A stretch of 64,000 nt of DNA from Polytrichum commune (Eukaryota > Streptophyta > Polytrichopsida > Polytrichales > Polytrichaceae), in assembly GCA_950295325.1 (NCBI GenBank), contig OX485806.1:11470001-11534000 (forward strand). The letters are read 5' to 3'. The notes under the pieces are model-generated. The model was not told where the DNA came from and made no database searches. It worked only from the letters and a program-made list of their open reading frames with translations. Made by a program: the position numbers and the translations under genes. Positions 33,508-45,300 of the stretch are shown in pieces; position 1 is the first letter of the stretch, and every line of letters starts with the position of its first letter.

Positions 33508-34075
33508 GGGGCCGCTTCACACTATGGGTGTCCAAGTCGAGAGGCCGTGGGATTGAGTGGCCAAACTTTGTTGAGAGTCCAAAGAAATGGGCTGAAAACA
33601 ACCAATAAAATATAGTAAGTGGAGCCTTCGGCCAGGCATAGTGTGAAGCCTCCAAAGGTGAAGCCCAAAGTCTAAACCTTTGGCCATGAACTCCCAAGGC
33701 CTCTCAACTTGGACGCCCATAGTGTAAAGCTTCCAAAGGCCAAGCCCAAAGTCCAAGCCCAAAGGAGCATTCCACTTTATTCCTTGCTCAAAATAACCCC
33801 TTCAATCTAACGGCGAAGATCTAGTCCATGATTGATTTTTTTAATGAAAAAAAACCGACGGCCTCTCGACCATGGTTTGGATTTCCATTCCTGTCTGACC
33901 CAAACTTCCTTCGAGAGTCCGTCGCCTTCTTCAAAAAGTAATCATTTTAAATTGCGATGGCCTTTGGAGTTTGGCCATAGTATGAAGGGTCGAGAGGCCG
34001 AACTCTTGGTTTCTTGCAATTTGATTGGTGGAAATCGATGGCCTCTCGACCTTTGGCCATAGTGTGAAGCGCCCC
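33508..34075. mobile_element. PIF/Harbinger-like MITE, family B, copy 1
   Basis: The ends are GGGGCCGCTTCACACTATGG and CCATAGTGTGAAGCGCCCC, flanked by TTA at 33505-33507 and 34076-34078. Several internal sub-repeats of the same end ('catagtgtgaagc', 'cgagaggcc') suggest internal rearrangement. No transposase is encoded. Confidence 0.88.
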
Positions 34076-34799
34076 TTATTCGGCCACCTAGAGTAGACGG
34101 ACCTATTTCTGTTAACTTAAGCAATTCGTGTAAGTGTAGGATAAGTGTTATCGGGGTGATTTCTCAAAGGTCTGAAAATTGATATCACAACGTTTCACAA
34201 AAAAATCATAATTTATTTCTAAGTTTTGAAATCACTGTAAATCTTCAAAGGCAAGATTCTCTCCCATCCCATATTCACAACATAGGTTGACTTATTTCCA
34301 AATATGGGAGATGAAAACTTGAGTGCCATTCGTGTCTATTTCAAGGAACCCAAATCCGTGCCCTTTTAACTTGCTTTTCCATCATGCCAAATTTGTTGGT
34401 TACATGTGTGATTCTCCATGAATTTTTCCATTACGTTACAAAATGACAACTACGTGTGTGGAATTGCACGACTTTAGAGGACTCTATGTATTAAGATTGA
34501 GGGGTTTTTGGAAATGGGTTTGTCTACTCTATGTTTGAGTGGTGTGTGGTTACGTGAGTTTCAAAGAATAAACACTATAAGACACATGTATGAAAGTGAT
34601 TGGATTATGTCTTGAAATTTTTATTAATGACTTCACTCTCAATAGTGAACATGATTGGGAGGATCTTTGTGTTCATTTGAGGAATCAACAAACATGCCTT
34701 TTCAATAACCATCAATAAATAAGGGGAGATCCAATTTTCAATATAGTTTTTGTTGATGCATCGTCGTAGATTATAAATACACCACATGTTTCATTGTGT

Positions 34800-35230
34800 A
34801 AATTTGATTGGTAGAAGTCACATAACATCAAAAACCAAACCGCATAACACCCATATACCTTGGACATGTGCTGTTTGGACACTTTTCTCTTTGCACCCTC
34901 TTCTCATACAATATGAAACACGCAATTTGTACGAGATGATTAGCAATTCCAAATCGCAAATGTAGCCATTCACCTCATAATTTTTGGGGCTCATATGAAT
35001 ATACTTCACTTTTAAAGCAAAGATTCTTGTTCTTATCAAGTGTACATGTGAGTCCCCCCCAATTTATGTTGACTATTGAGCTTAGAATGGTCAACAAATA
35101 TAGAGTGCGTAGTCCAATCTCTTTTAAGCATGCAACTTTTTGGTGTCCATTCTTATATTCACACCTAACCACATAATACTCAAATTTAGGTGCTTGATTA
35201 AGTCCATTGCGCGATTGAGATCCATCTATA
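34800..35230 (-). repeat. Family-H repeat copy
   Basis: It contains 'gagatgattagcaattcc', 'cctcataatttttggggctc', 'ttatgttgactattgagc', 'gaatggtcaacaaatat' and 'cacacctaaccacata', in the order seen in SULTR intron 7. Confidence 0.6.
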
Positions 35231-36203
35231 ACCTTAAGATATGTGAGAATGTAACAACAATTTTAACTCATACACTTTTGGCCGTTGGATGCAATTCAAA
35301 CTTGACTCACCTTGTAAGCAATTGTGACTCATGACGATTGTTGGTTCAAGTCTCTCAAGGGCCTTGTGTAGTAAACCCTTCCGGGCGATCTGAAGACTAG
35401 TAGGTCCCGTGAAGCTTTCGAGTGTCGAAATTCGAATTTAAAGGTAAGAGAGGAGATTATTTTCTCTCTTTGAGGGATCATATAGATCCTCCTAATCGTG
35501 TTTAAAGCTAAACCTAAAATGGTGTTCTTATATTGAGCACATAGTCCAATCATAACACATGTCTTTGTGGTTTCGATTTTTAGCTACAAGGCTTGGCATA
35601 TACTACTCAACTATTCCAAGACGTTTACATAAGAATAGTGTTCATAATAGTCCTGCATATCTTAGTTGTCTCCACAATTGACTTTGATTTGCAAAACATT
35701 AAGCTATGCAACCCTATTGTGGGCACTTCCAACTCCAAGTACCAAATTTTGGCAGATTGTTGAATCAGATGGAGATTGTCTCATATGGATAGCGATTATG
35801 ATGAATCACAAAGATTGTCTTTTTAATTCAAGATTTTGTATCAAAGTTGGGATGTATACAACATATATATGTGGGCCTAATGTGGTTGCTATTCTTAACC
35901 ATAAACTTATGTAATATGTATGAGTGTTACATCATAGGGCTTGTAGTTTGAAGCAGACACCAAAAAGACACGTGCTATGATGAGATTGGATCGTGTGTTT
36001 ACAATGTAGACACATCATTCTACTTTCAATTGTTAACACAATTAGGAGGGCAGATGTGATTACTTGAAGAAAAAGACAAGTTGGACCTTTTACGATTTTA
36101 GCATTTCTTGGAATTTTTACACTGAAACATAAGGATGCCAAATAGCAAACACTTGTGACAAAAAAAATCACTCTTCATAATTACTAATGTGCTCATGCTA
36201 CCT
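35231..36203. other. Intergenic stretch, family-H-like fragments
   Basis: Fragments such as 'gcacatagtccaatc' (about 35535) and 'agacacgtgctatgatgag' (about 35968) recall family H. They are too eroded to delimit. No gene is supported. Confidence 0.35.
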
Positions 36204-36229
36204 AGATAGATAGATAGATAGAAACTCCG

Positions 36230-36572
36230 GTCCCTTTTTTAGCAAGGGGCCGGAGTGAATAAAGTGTCCGTTCGTAATGCCAATGACCCGATGCCCACTG
36301 GACAAGGGGACATTGGGACAATACTACTCTCCCCTTTCGAGGATGGACACTATAGTGACACACCATACTAGTTCCTAACTAGCCACTAGTGCCTTGAAGA
36401 TACCGGACATGGTATCCCCCCAAAGGGCTTTGAGGTACCCATACAACAAGGTCCAAGGACCCCCCACCATAGTTGGGTGGACTAAGGTGGTGAGCACCAC
36501 GCCGGCATGGGGAATAGAACCCACAACCTCCTCATTGGGGGCCATGAGCCCTAACCACATGCTACCTACCTA
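36230..36572 (-). mobile_element. Probable tRNA-derived SINE
   Basis: The minus strand begins GGTAGCATGTGGTTAGGGC, with a Pol III A box (TAGCATGTGG, 36564-36555). A good B box GGTTCTATTCC (36521-36511) follows at tRNA-like spacing of 33 bases. The body continues about 280 bases with no coding content. The 3' end is followed by a GATA-type tetranucleotide tract (36203-36221), and a similar tract lies beyond the 5' end (36608-36625). Confidence 0.6.
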
Positions 36573-36849
36573 AATGTCAATGCCTTGCATGATAATGCCC
36601 CAACATTAGATAGATAGATAGATAGAAGGGAAGCACCCATGGATAAACCCCCATTTACCCCTCGAACTCTTTCTCGGTCCGTTTTTTTGAGATCTCAATA
36701 CTTTTCCACCACAACGACTCTCAAACACACAAAATATGACATCTTAGTCCCACCTCTCTAATGACTCGGTTGAAACACTCTTTCTCATTTCATCATTACT
36801 GCAGGAATACGAGGCACCATACACCAATCCTCCCTTGATTGTCCCCTTA

Positions 36850-37395
36850 GGGGTTGTTTACACCATGGACCATGAAGTCGTGCCAAGGCTTTGTAAAATC
36901 TATGATTGGCTGTTGAACTCGTCTCAGAGCACTTTTGTTTACACCAAGGAAAATATGTTAGAGTGACCATGAAGTCAAGGTCTCCAAAAGACATTATCCA
37001 TCAACATCGTCCAGCAGGTTTTGCAATGGGAGAGGCAAAAAGGGTGCTCCGGTAGAAAAAGGCATGGGCACATGGTAGAGTAATATTGTTATAATACTTT
37101 TTTAATGATTTTTTTCTTGGTGAAGAGAAGATGAAGACAAGAGAAGACAAAAGAATGGTCAAACTTGAATTTTTTTTTCTTCAAAATCTCCTTTTTGGAA
37201 CATATATCAAAAATATCATCACATTCACTTTTTGGTGCATGGTCATTCTTCTTGGTCCACATTCAGTTTACACCCAGTGAGGGACCCAAAAACTTTGCAA
37301 ATTGACGTTTTTAGGAAATCAGACCATGAAGTCAGACCATGAAAAAAGATCATCTTCCATGGTCCGACTTCATGGTCCATGGTGTAAACCGGCCC
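36850..37395. mobile_element. PIF/Harbinger-like MITE, family C, copy 2
   Basis: The ends are 'ggggttgtttacaccatgg' and 'ccatggtgtaaaccggccc', preceded by TTA and followed by TGA, so the duplication has one mismatch. The interior resembles 30946-31519 ('gaagtcgtgccaaggc', 'ggtccgacttcatggtcca'). Confidence 0.78.
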
Positions 37396-40300
37396 TGAAT
37401 CTGGAAATCCGCAAAAATATAATCAACACTCTCATGAAAACATATTTCTCAAAACGCCATAAAATACCTCACATATATTACACCCAACAAAATAAAAACT
37501 CCCAAAAAATTATGCAGCAGTTACATGAGATTGGCTTTTATTGCTCATCGTACTTTGTTACAATCATTAGAATGTACGGAGAATCCAAAAGTCAACTGAA
37601 CTTTAGGCAAGCAATCCACCGTCTGGTGACTTATATATATATATATATATTAAAAAAATACACTCTTTTGTATGAAGTATTAGCTGATTAGCTTTTTGCA
37701 GTGATGAGACTCACTGTTTTGTGTGCTTTCATCCTTCTTTCCATGAGTCTCTCTCTGGTTAACATATGTGGGTGTTGTTTGGTTCATTCTTCAACTTCTA
37801 CCGATTAGGTTGACACATCTAGACTTATGTTGCATTAGCAAATCTATGATAAAACATCTGCAAAATTTGGATTGAAAATCGGACTTCCCTTGATTTAGTT
37901 ATGGTTGTTGAAAGTGCATGTTTGTTGATTTCTTAACTAAATACACATGTCCTCCCAATTGTGTTCACTTTCTAAGTGTAGAGTAGTTATTAATACTTGA
38001 AGATGTAGTTCAATACCTTATAAACGTGTGACTTTATGATATTTTCTTTTGATTTCTCACTGAACCACATACCAATCAAATATAGGGGTCTGATTAAGTA
38101 ACAAGCCACTTAAGACCCATCCACCTTAATGAAAACATTGAGATATGAATTATTTTGTATTTGACTTTTCACACCTTTTACAAGTTTTTATTTAATCTCC
38201 ATCCTAGCAAAACTAGATCAAAATCTCTTAAGGCCTATCAACAACGTTCACATGTCACCATTCTCTCAAGAACTATTGACTTGTAACCATGGGCGAAATG
38301 CTAGAAATAAAAGAGAAGAAGAAGAAGAAGAAGAAGAAACACCCGTATTCTAGCACCGTTGGCATGAATGTGAGTCCCTTGGTCTAATATTGATCATGGG
38401 TATCCATGATGCAAGAGGAATTGTTGTCCCTTTCTTTTGGAAAGTGAGCTCTATGTTTCAAGGGTTGAAGGCAAGGTGAGGAATAATTATCTAATTTTTT
38501 TATATTTTAATTAGTATAAAGAGGGTGAGGTGTTTTATGGCATTCTGATGTACGTTTTTCATGAGGTGCTTGATGGTGTTTTTCAACATTGCGAGGAGGT
38601 TGTTTAGTTTTTCTCTTACTTCCGGTGTTTCTATAGTGAGGAGGCTCACTTTCCATCCTTTCAGTCTTAATCTTGGTATGAATTGGTCATATTTGGTGTG
38701 TTTGTCTGTGTTGGCCATACCTAACTTTTTATTCTATGAAAGAAGGCCAAACCGTACTGTCAATGCAGTTCCATGTTTGTAAAACTCACGGACCATAGAT
38801 TGTGTGCAGTGGTTCAAGAGCCATGGTATGGAAATCATTTGTAATCTAGAAAAAAATATTTCTTGAGTCATATATGCTTTGATGAGAACGGCAAGAAAAT
38901 TCATATGAGATCTCTTATAACCCATTAGGGTTCTCTGCACCTTAAACTTCAACTTCACCCTACAATCATCCCAACTAATTTCTTGGCACCCCTTGATCTT
39001 GAAGTCCATTCTCGTCCTAGGTCAAGCTCAATTCGGGTATTTTCAATCAATTAACATCTTCTACCCTTATGTTGGTTTCAACCATATCCAACTGTTATTT
39101 GCTGTTAGGGTAAATCACACCTTAATCTGCCAAGATTTGTGTCTCATGTATGGTGCTATATGCTATTATGTTGTGTAGCCTTATTGGTTGGATCTACTTA
39201 CATGTCAATGTTGAACCAATACCTCCTCATATAATCTCTAACTCTTGAATCCAACACATATTTGAATAGTTAAGCCTAGGATCATACGGTAATCATCTTG
39301 AACTACTCATTATACCAGTTTCCAACCTTTCATCCCATGCTTACTATCCTAGATCTACTTTGAAATATCTCTACTTCCCAACCAAACTCCTACTCTCTCA
39401 TTCTAATTTCATGTGACTCTACTTAATTCTATTGAAGAATTCTACTAGTTCTTCGACCCAACAACACTTGCAAGAAAACAATTTGCAACTAACAAGAGAA
39501 ACCCATGTGATCAATCTCAAACATGGTTGTATAGTCTCGTTATTCCAACACTCAAAATGACTAACAAAAAGGGAGTTCAACAACTCCCTTTGGTCCTATC
39601 CTACAACACATGTCTATCTCTCGTTATATAAGATCTAACATTTGAAGTACAAAGTACAAAGAATCTCATGAGCGCCAATCTACCTCTTTCTACATTTAGT
39701 ATATACCCAAGTTTCCCCCTCAAGGAGAATAACGCAAGGTTGGTGCACACTGCATTCCAATTCATGGTGTATGACATTGGGGATAGTATAGTGGGTGCAC
39801 ATTGTATTCCAACCCACAATATATAACATTGGAGGCCTATGTTGTAGGTCAAAATACCTCGTTTGGATGGAAAATAATATGCATTTGAGAAACCTCCAAC
39901 TTAGGGAGATTTGATCCATAACCATCTTGCTTGGATGGTTTTGGATCTAAAAGTAGAGTACATGATTAAATTCCCCAAATAAATTTCAACAGTTATGAAG
40001 AGATTCATGCAAAAACAATCCCCTCAAGGATTAAGGTTCATATTATTTGAATGCATTATGGTGTAAGCATAAATAATAAGCATTGAAGGCTAAGTCACAT
40101 TATAAGTATGCTCACAGTTTTTACCATGGTTCATAAACAATGAAGTTTACTAAAAAAATTTACTATATCCATGTAATGCTTGTGCAACATGTACAATTTG
40201 TCGAAACTACCATGTTGAGTCTAAAATTGTGGTTACTTACTGGATCTCGTTGACTACTCCCGCACATGGTAGTGTGGCCTAGTTGGCACTAGTACAAATA

Positions 40301-40458
40301 TACGCATTCTGCCTAGGTATTCTCTAGATTTACCTAGAGTGTTGTCAAAGAATAGTCTCATACCGTGCATGCACATATACACAATACAATAGAAGTCCAT
40401 ACGGTATTTCATGGACTTTACATTTTTGATGAAAAGTCATTGATGAAAGGAGAACTTT
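37396..40458. other. Intergenic stretch with microsatellites and one short tandem repeat
   Basis: It holds (AT)n at about 37632-37650 and (GAA)n at about 38311-38337. A two-copy degenerate repeat of about 53 bases lies at about 39739-39845 ('ggtgcacactgcattccaa' then 'ggtgcacattgtattccaa'). The short frames present have no family resemblance and no supporting gene structure. Confidence 0.4.
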
Positions 40459-40645
40459 TTGAAATTAAAAAAATTCACACAAGGAAAACTTGAATACGTT
40501 AAAATTGAAGAAGACGTTAAGATTGAACATGTGTGGGTTTCACATGAAAATGAATTGTTCATCATTTCCTCGTTCAAAATTTACAAAGAGAGAGCTAAAG
40601 CCCTGCCTATATTAGGTACGTTAGCCTACATTAGGCTTATGAGCG

Positions 40646-40651
40646 AAAAAA
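40646..40651 (-). terminator. Pol III T-run terminator of tRNA-Gly
   Basis: Six consecutive T on the minus strand begin 17 bases after the discriminator base. This is the normal signal for RNA polymerase III release. Confidence 0.7.
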
Positions 40652-40668
40652 TACACTCTCACAAGCAT

Positions 40669-40740
40669 TGCGTCTGCCGGGAGTCGAACCCGGGTCTATT
40701 GCTTGGAAGGCAATTATCCTAACCGTTGGACTACAGACGC
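40669..40740 (-). tRNA. trnG-UCC: tRNA-Gly (anticodon UCC)
   Basis: The 72-base gene folds as a standard cloverleaf on the minus strand. The acceptor stem is GCGTCTG/CAGACGC with discriminator A, the D arm contains GTCCAACGGTTAGGAT, the anticodon stem is ATTGC/GCAAT around loop CTTCCAA (TCC at 40705-40707), and the T arm is CCGGG TTCGACT CCCGG. There is no intron. A run of six T (plus-strand A at 40646-40651) follows the 3' end and serves as a Pol III terminator. It looks like a functional nuclear gene; no second tRNA gene lies nearby. Confidence 0.96.
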
Positions 40741-41027
40741 TAATGATGGATGTGGAAGAAATCTGATAAAAAATATCTACATTTTCTTACTGAAAGACTG
40801 CATGAATACAATACTAAAATCGGCTTTGACTGTGATTATTAATAAGTTTATTTTTTATTTTTTGAAATGACTAAACACCTGAGATGAGGAGAATGTAAAC
40901 CACTGGGTGGATGCTATTTACATCGCCTGTTTGTTTTTGGCATACTGATCAGTTGTGCGGGAGTTTTGAACTCAAGAAGAACCAGACCATTTTGATTGAT
41001 ATCTTGCTACCAACAGAGCTACACTAA

Positions 41028-41515
41028 GGGCCACTTAACACTGTGGCCATCCAAGTCGAGAGGTTGTGGGATTGAGTGGCCAAACATTGTTGAGAGTCGA
41101 AAGAAATGGGCTGAAAATGCATAGCCAATAAATTATAGTAATTGGAGCTTTCAGCTGGGCATAGTCTGAAGCCTCCAAAGACCAAAGCCCAAAGTCTACA
41201 CCCAAAGGAGCATTCCACTTTATTCTTTGTCCAAAACAACTCCTCCAATCTAACGGCCAAGATCTTGTCAATGATTGAGTTCTTTATGAAAATAAACCGA
41301 TGGCCTCTTGACCATAGTTTGGGTTTCCATTCCTGTCCGACCCAAACTCCTCAAGACTCCGTTGCCTTTGTGAAAAAGTAAGCATTTTAAATTGCGACGG
41401 CCTTTGGACTTTGACCTTAGTGTGAAAGGTCGAGAGGCCGAACTCTTGATTTCTTGCAATCTGATTGGTGGAAATCGATGACCACTTGACCTTCGCCCAT
41501 AGTGTGAAGTGCCCC
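41028..41515. mobile_element. PIF/Harbinger-like MITE, family B, copy 2, inserted in a family-2 MITE
   Basis: It starts GGGCCACTTAACACTGTGG and ends CATAGTGTGAAGTGCCCC. TAA at 41025-41027 and 41516-41518 is the target duplication. Joining the outer flanks recreates the family-2 end 'acactaaatatgatatttag', so the insertion point is the TAA inside that end. Confidence 0.88.
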
Positions 41516-41850
41516 TAAATATGATATTTAGTGTCGCCAATTCCAATTGTCGTGCTCAATAACGTACCGACTGTAAACCTCGTTATAGTGTCACCAACAA
41601 TCAATGTTAACCTCACATTATTTGCCATGTAAATTTTTGGGGGGATTTTAGGTTTACAATGTTGCAGTTATTATCACTTACCAAGTAATTTTTCATCCTA
41701 ATTTCAATCATCCATGACAATATTTCATCACAAGTTGCTGGCAAGAGAAGGTAAGATTTTTGGCTAACAGATGAACACATACATCATCCAGGACAGCATT
41801 TGTTCACTTATTCATGAGAAGTGTCATCCGAAAAGTTACAATAGTTTTAC
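41516..41850. mobile_element. Family-2 MITE, copy 4 (right part)
   Basis: It continues 'aaatatgatatttag' with 'gtcgccaattccaattgtc', 'tttacaatgttgcagttat' and 'gagaagtgtcatccgaaaag'. Its first few bases lie at 41021-41027, left of the nested family-B element. Confidence 0.68.
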
Positions 41851-42344
41851 TATCAAAGGGAAGTAGCCAGCTTATGGACTTGATAGTTTTTGCCATCTCC
41901 ACCATATTATAGAAATTCATAGTTTTAACTGATGAAACCATGAGTCACTTGAATTTGATCACATATTGAAAAGAAGGTCATCACCCATGAAGGAAAAGTG
42001 AAAATAAAACTTCTTTTGTGTATAAAACTGTTTTGTATCCACAAGGGAGGCAATGAAAACTTCCACCACCACCACCTTACAAACATAATCCAGTATTTGG
42101 AGACTACAGGGAACTATCAACAAAGGCTTTGCAACTGTTGCTCAGTTTGAGCGACAACTTATTGTCACCCCACTTTTTTTTTAATGGGATCCAATCTGGC
42201 ATTTGCCAGATATTTCACAGCCTGCTAGGCTACTTATACCTGAAAAATGGGCACCTATGTTCCATAAATTGGATTTTTTTTTAATTTTTTTTTTTTGGGA
42301 CTTCCTTCTGTTTAAAACGAAGAACAAGAAACTCTTCTCATATT
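41851..42344. other. 3' flank of the SULTR gene
   Basis: Includes the presumed 3' UTR on the minus strand just after the TAA at 42347-42345, and A/T tracts near 42280-42297. No clear polyadenylation signal is called. Confidence 0.35.
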
Positions 42345-45300
42345 TTACACTGCTCGGTCAACTGCTGCACGGTTCATCAACATGGTGCAAACTTGGATAG
42401 CTTCCCCGACTGTGAAAAACACCCACTCTGAGCCCAAATGTGCGAGGAATTTTGCATCATCAAGTTTTGTCATAACCAGAGCTCCAGGATTTGCAAATGC
42501 CAACTGCAAGCAATCACAACAATCACATAAACGTTATATTCAAATCCTGTATACACATCTAATTGATTCATAACTCCTATTATGATTCTCTTAATGCTGT
42601 GATTCTCGCGTGATTATAACCTGTGTTAAACATATGTAATCATTACATACCCGAGGGGGAATGCATTAAGAGTTGTAAAATACAATGACATTTCCAAGGC
42701 TTCCAGATAATTATCACAAACGAGAAGTTTGTGAAGCACCATCAAAATAGTTTTGGTCCTCCCATAATGGATTTAGAAGTGAGCCTTTAAATACTCATCA
42801 TCACAAGTTTCATTGTTCTGATGAGTAACTTGATAATATTGGCTGAATTTACAGTTACTATAATTTGGTGGAAGGTCGCAAGCATAATATGACCTCAAAC
42901 TGGCAACACTATCAAAATATCACTTAACATGTGAACCGCTCATGAGGTATAAAGGATAAACATTTATGAAATTTTACATTCAATCTTTTGAAGGGTGACG
43001 GAAAAATTTCAATACCTACGTTTGGGGAAACAAATGCTGAAAGAACTTTATTTTTGAGGTTATTTTTGAGGCTATCTCATCATTAAAGGTCAAGAGTCCT
43101 TGCAAATACCTGGATATTTCGTCTTGTCAACGTCTTTTCAAGCTCCTCAAAGGCAATAATCCCACTCGTATCAATATTTGTAACAGCTGCATACAGCAGG
43201 AAACATGAACAACAAAATGAATATGTAAAGAAGGATGAAATATATATTGACCAAATATGATGTGCCTTGGACAACACTGATTATCCGAATTAGTGCGTGT
43301 ACCTATTCGAAGTTACACAGTGCTATTTAATGAGAATGTGATATTTTACCAAGCAAAGTCATTTATGATCTATAATGTCCGAACAACCTATTGAACTTTC
43401 ACTGAATGAAATTGAACTCCAAAGTGAGACGATATTGCACTGCGTAATTCCAAATAGTAACACGCACTAATTCGGATAATCTGTGTAGCTATTTCAATTA
43501 AAATCAAAACTGTAAGTAGGATGTTGGAAACTTACGAGTTAAATCAACAATAAGGTATTGAATATTAGGCCCTCCAGTTTTCTCCAGCTTCTTGAACTCC
43601 TCTTCCAAGTACCCAAGAATCTTATCATGGATGTAATTAGAGTTGGAGAAGTAAATAGCCGCATCCACACGAATGGGCAAGATTCCAGGCACAAGGGTGG
43701 CTTCCGGGTATTGGGTCACATTTCGATACACACTTGTACCGGGAATGTTTCCAAGGCGGGCCGTGTGGGGACGTGTAACATTATATAATATTTTCACAAA
43801 TGAGATGCACACCTGTAGGATAAATCCACACAACCAAGTTAACACATAACATCTTTCAGTAGCCTATTTAGATTCAAAGGCAGACAGGATAATATTCGGG
43901 TAATCCGGAGAACCCTAAGAATGATCTCATCGGGGACTCGTGCACCTCTTCACCTCTTCAATTTAATCTTGGTAGACGGAAGACTTTATGTTCATGAGAT
44001 AGCCAACAATGAGGTCTCAACTAATGAGAGCTTGCCAAGACAACCAAGTCAAGACATAACTTTCTTGAGTAGCCTATTCAGGTTCTACTCTACATCATTG
44101 CAAATGGAACAATTTTTAGGTAATCCGGGTACTCCAACAATTATTCCATTGCGGACGTGTGTCTACAATTCAATCTTGGTAAGTGGAAGAAGACTTTGTG
44201 TCCAAAGACAGGAACAACGAAGTTGACTTTACTCGGCATTCATACATGTTCAAAGACTTTACATTCTTGATATTTTTATTCTTGAAGCTAGAAAAGAAAG
44301 AGGGTGTGTTTACACATGACACTTAAGAGTTCGAGCATGCATTCTTAAGAACTTGATAAACTTTTCAAAGAGAAAGGAAACCTGGTAATTATGTATGTAT
44401 ACTTACCGCAATCAGAAGGCCAATCTCAACGGACACAAAGAAAACTCCAAGGAAAGCACCCAAACATGCGAGGAAGTCAAACTTGTCAATCTTCCAAATT
44501 AGCCACGCGGCTCGCAGGTCGATCAAGGACAGGACAGCTGAAATGATGATTGCTGAAAGAATGCAATTTGGTGTATACTTGAACAAGGGTGTGAGCACCA
44601 ACAAGACGACAAGCACAACGATAGCCATAATGATGTTTGACATAGCCGTGAACACACCCGCATTAAAATTGACGGCTGACCTTGAAAATGAACCTGCCAC
44701 AACATGACCACATTTTTTTACTGTGCAAAAAGTAGAGGTTTAAATATGACTTTTTTTTCCCTATCACCATGCACAACACAATATGCATCAATACAGACTA
44801 CAGATATGAAATTGACTGTATTTTCAACCTATCTATCCATACATCATGAAATTTCAGGTTTTTTAGTATATAAGTGACTCCCAAGTATACTCAAGGAGCA
44901 AGTTCTCTTTAACATAAGCAGGCGTTAAATGGACGCTTTTGGCTCTGCACTCGCTTTTCCTAGAATATGTATCACACGATTAGTGTGAGATGATTGCCAA
45001 ATCCAAATCATACCCATAGCCATTTCCCTCATAATTTTCAGAGCTCATATGAAAAAGCTTATTCATTATCAAAGTGAAGCTTCTCGAGCTCATTAAATGG
45101 TCATATAGGTCCCCAAGTTTATGTTGACTATTGAGCCTAATAGAATGGTCAACAAAGTCTGAGCATATAATCCAATCTCTTTACACACGTGTCTTTTTGT
45201 TATCCATTCTTAGATCCACAAAAACACACACACCACCAAATATAGCTCTGCGCTTTTAGAAAAAAGGGACCATAAAAGGCCCACACTCCTTAAGTCAACA

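Noticed and set aside
33388-34062. Multiple frames of 75-85 codons on both strands
   Set aside because: All inside a family-B MITE with clear TIRs and TTA duplication; similar shadow frames occur in the other two copies.
36375-36560. 61-codon minus-strand frame
   Set aside because: Lies wholly inside the probable SINE and spans its Pol III boxes.
40459-40722. 87-codon frame ending in a peptide like ...CRESNPGLLLGRQLS
   Set aside because: Its 3' part is the tRNA-Gly gene read on the wrong strand; the peptide is the usual false translation of a T arm.
44483-44707. 74-codon plus-strand frame
   Set aside because: Antisense shadow of SULTR exon 8.
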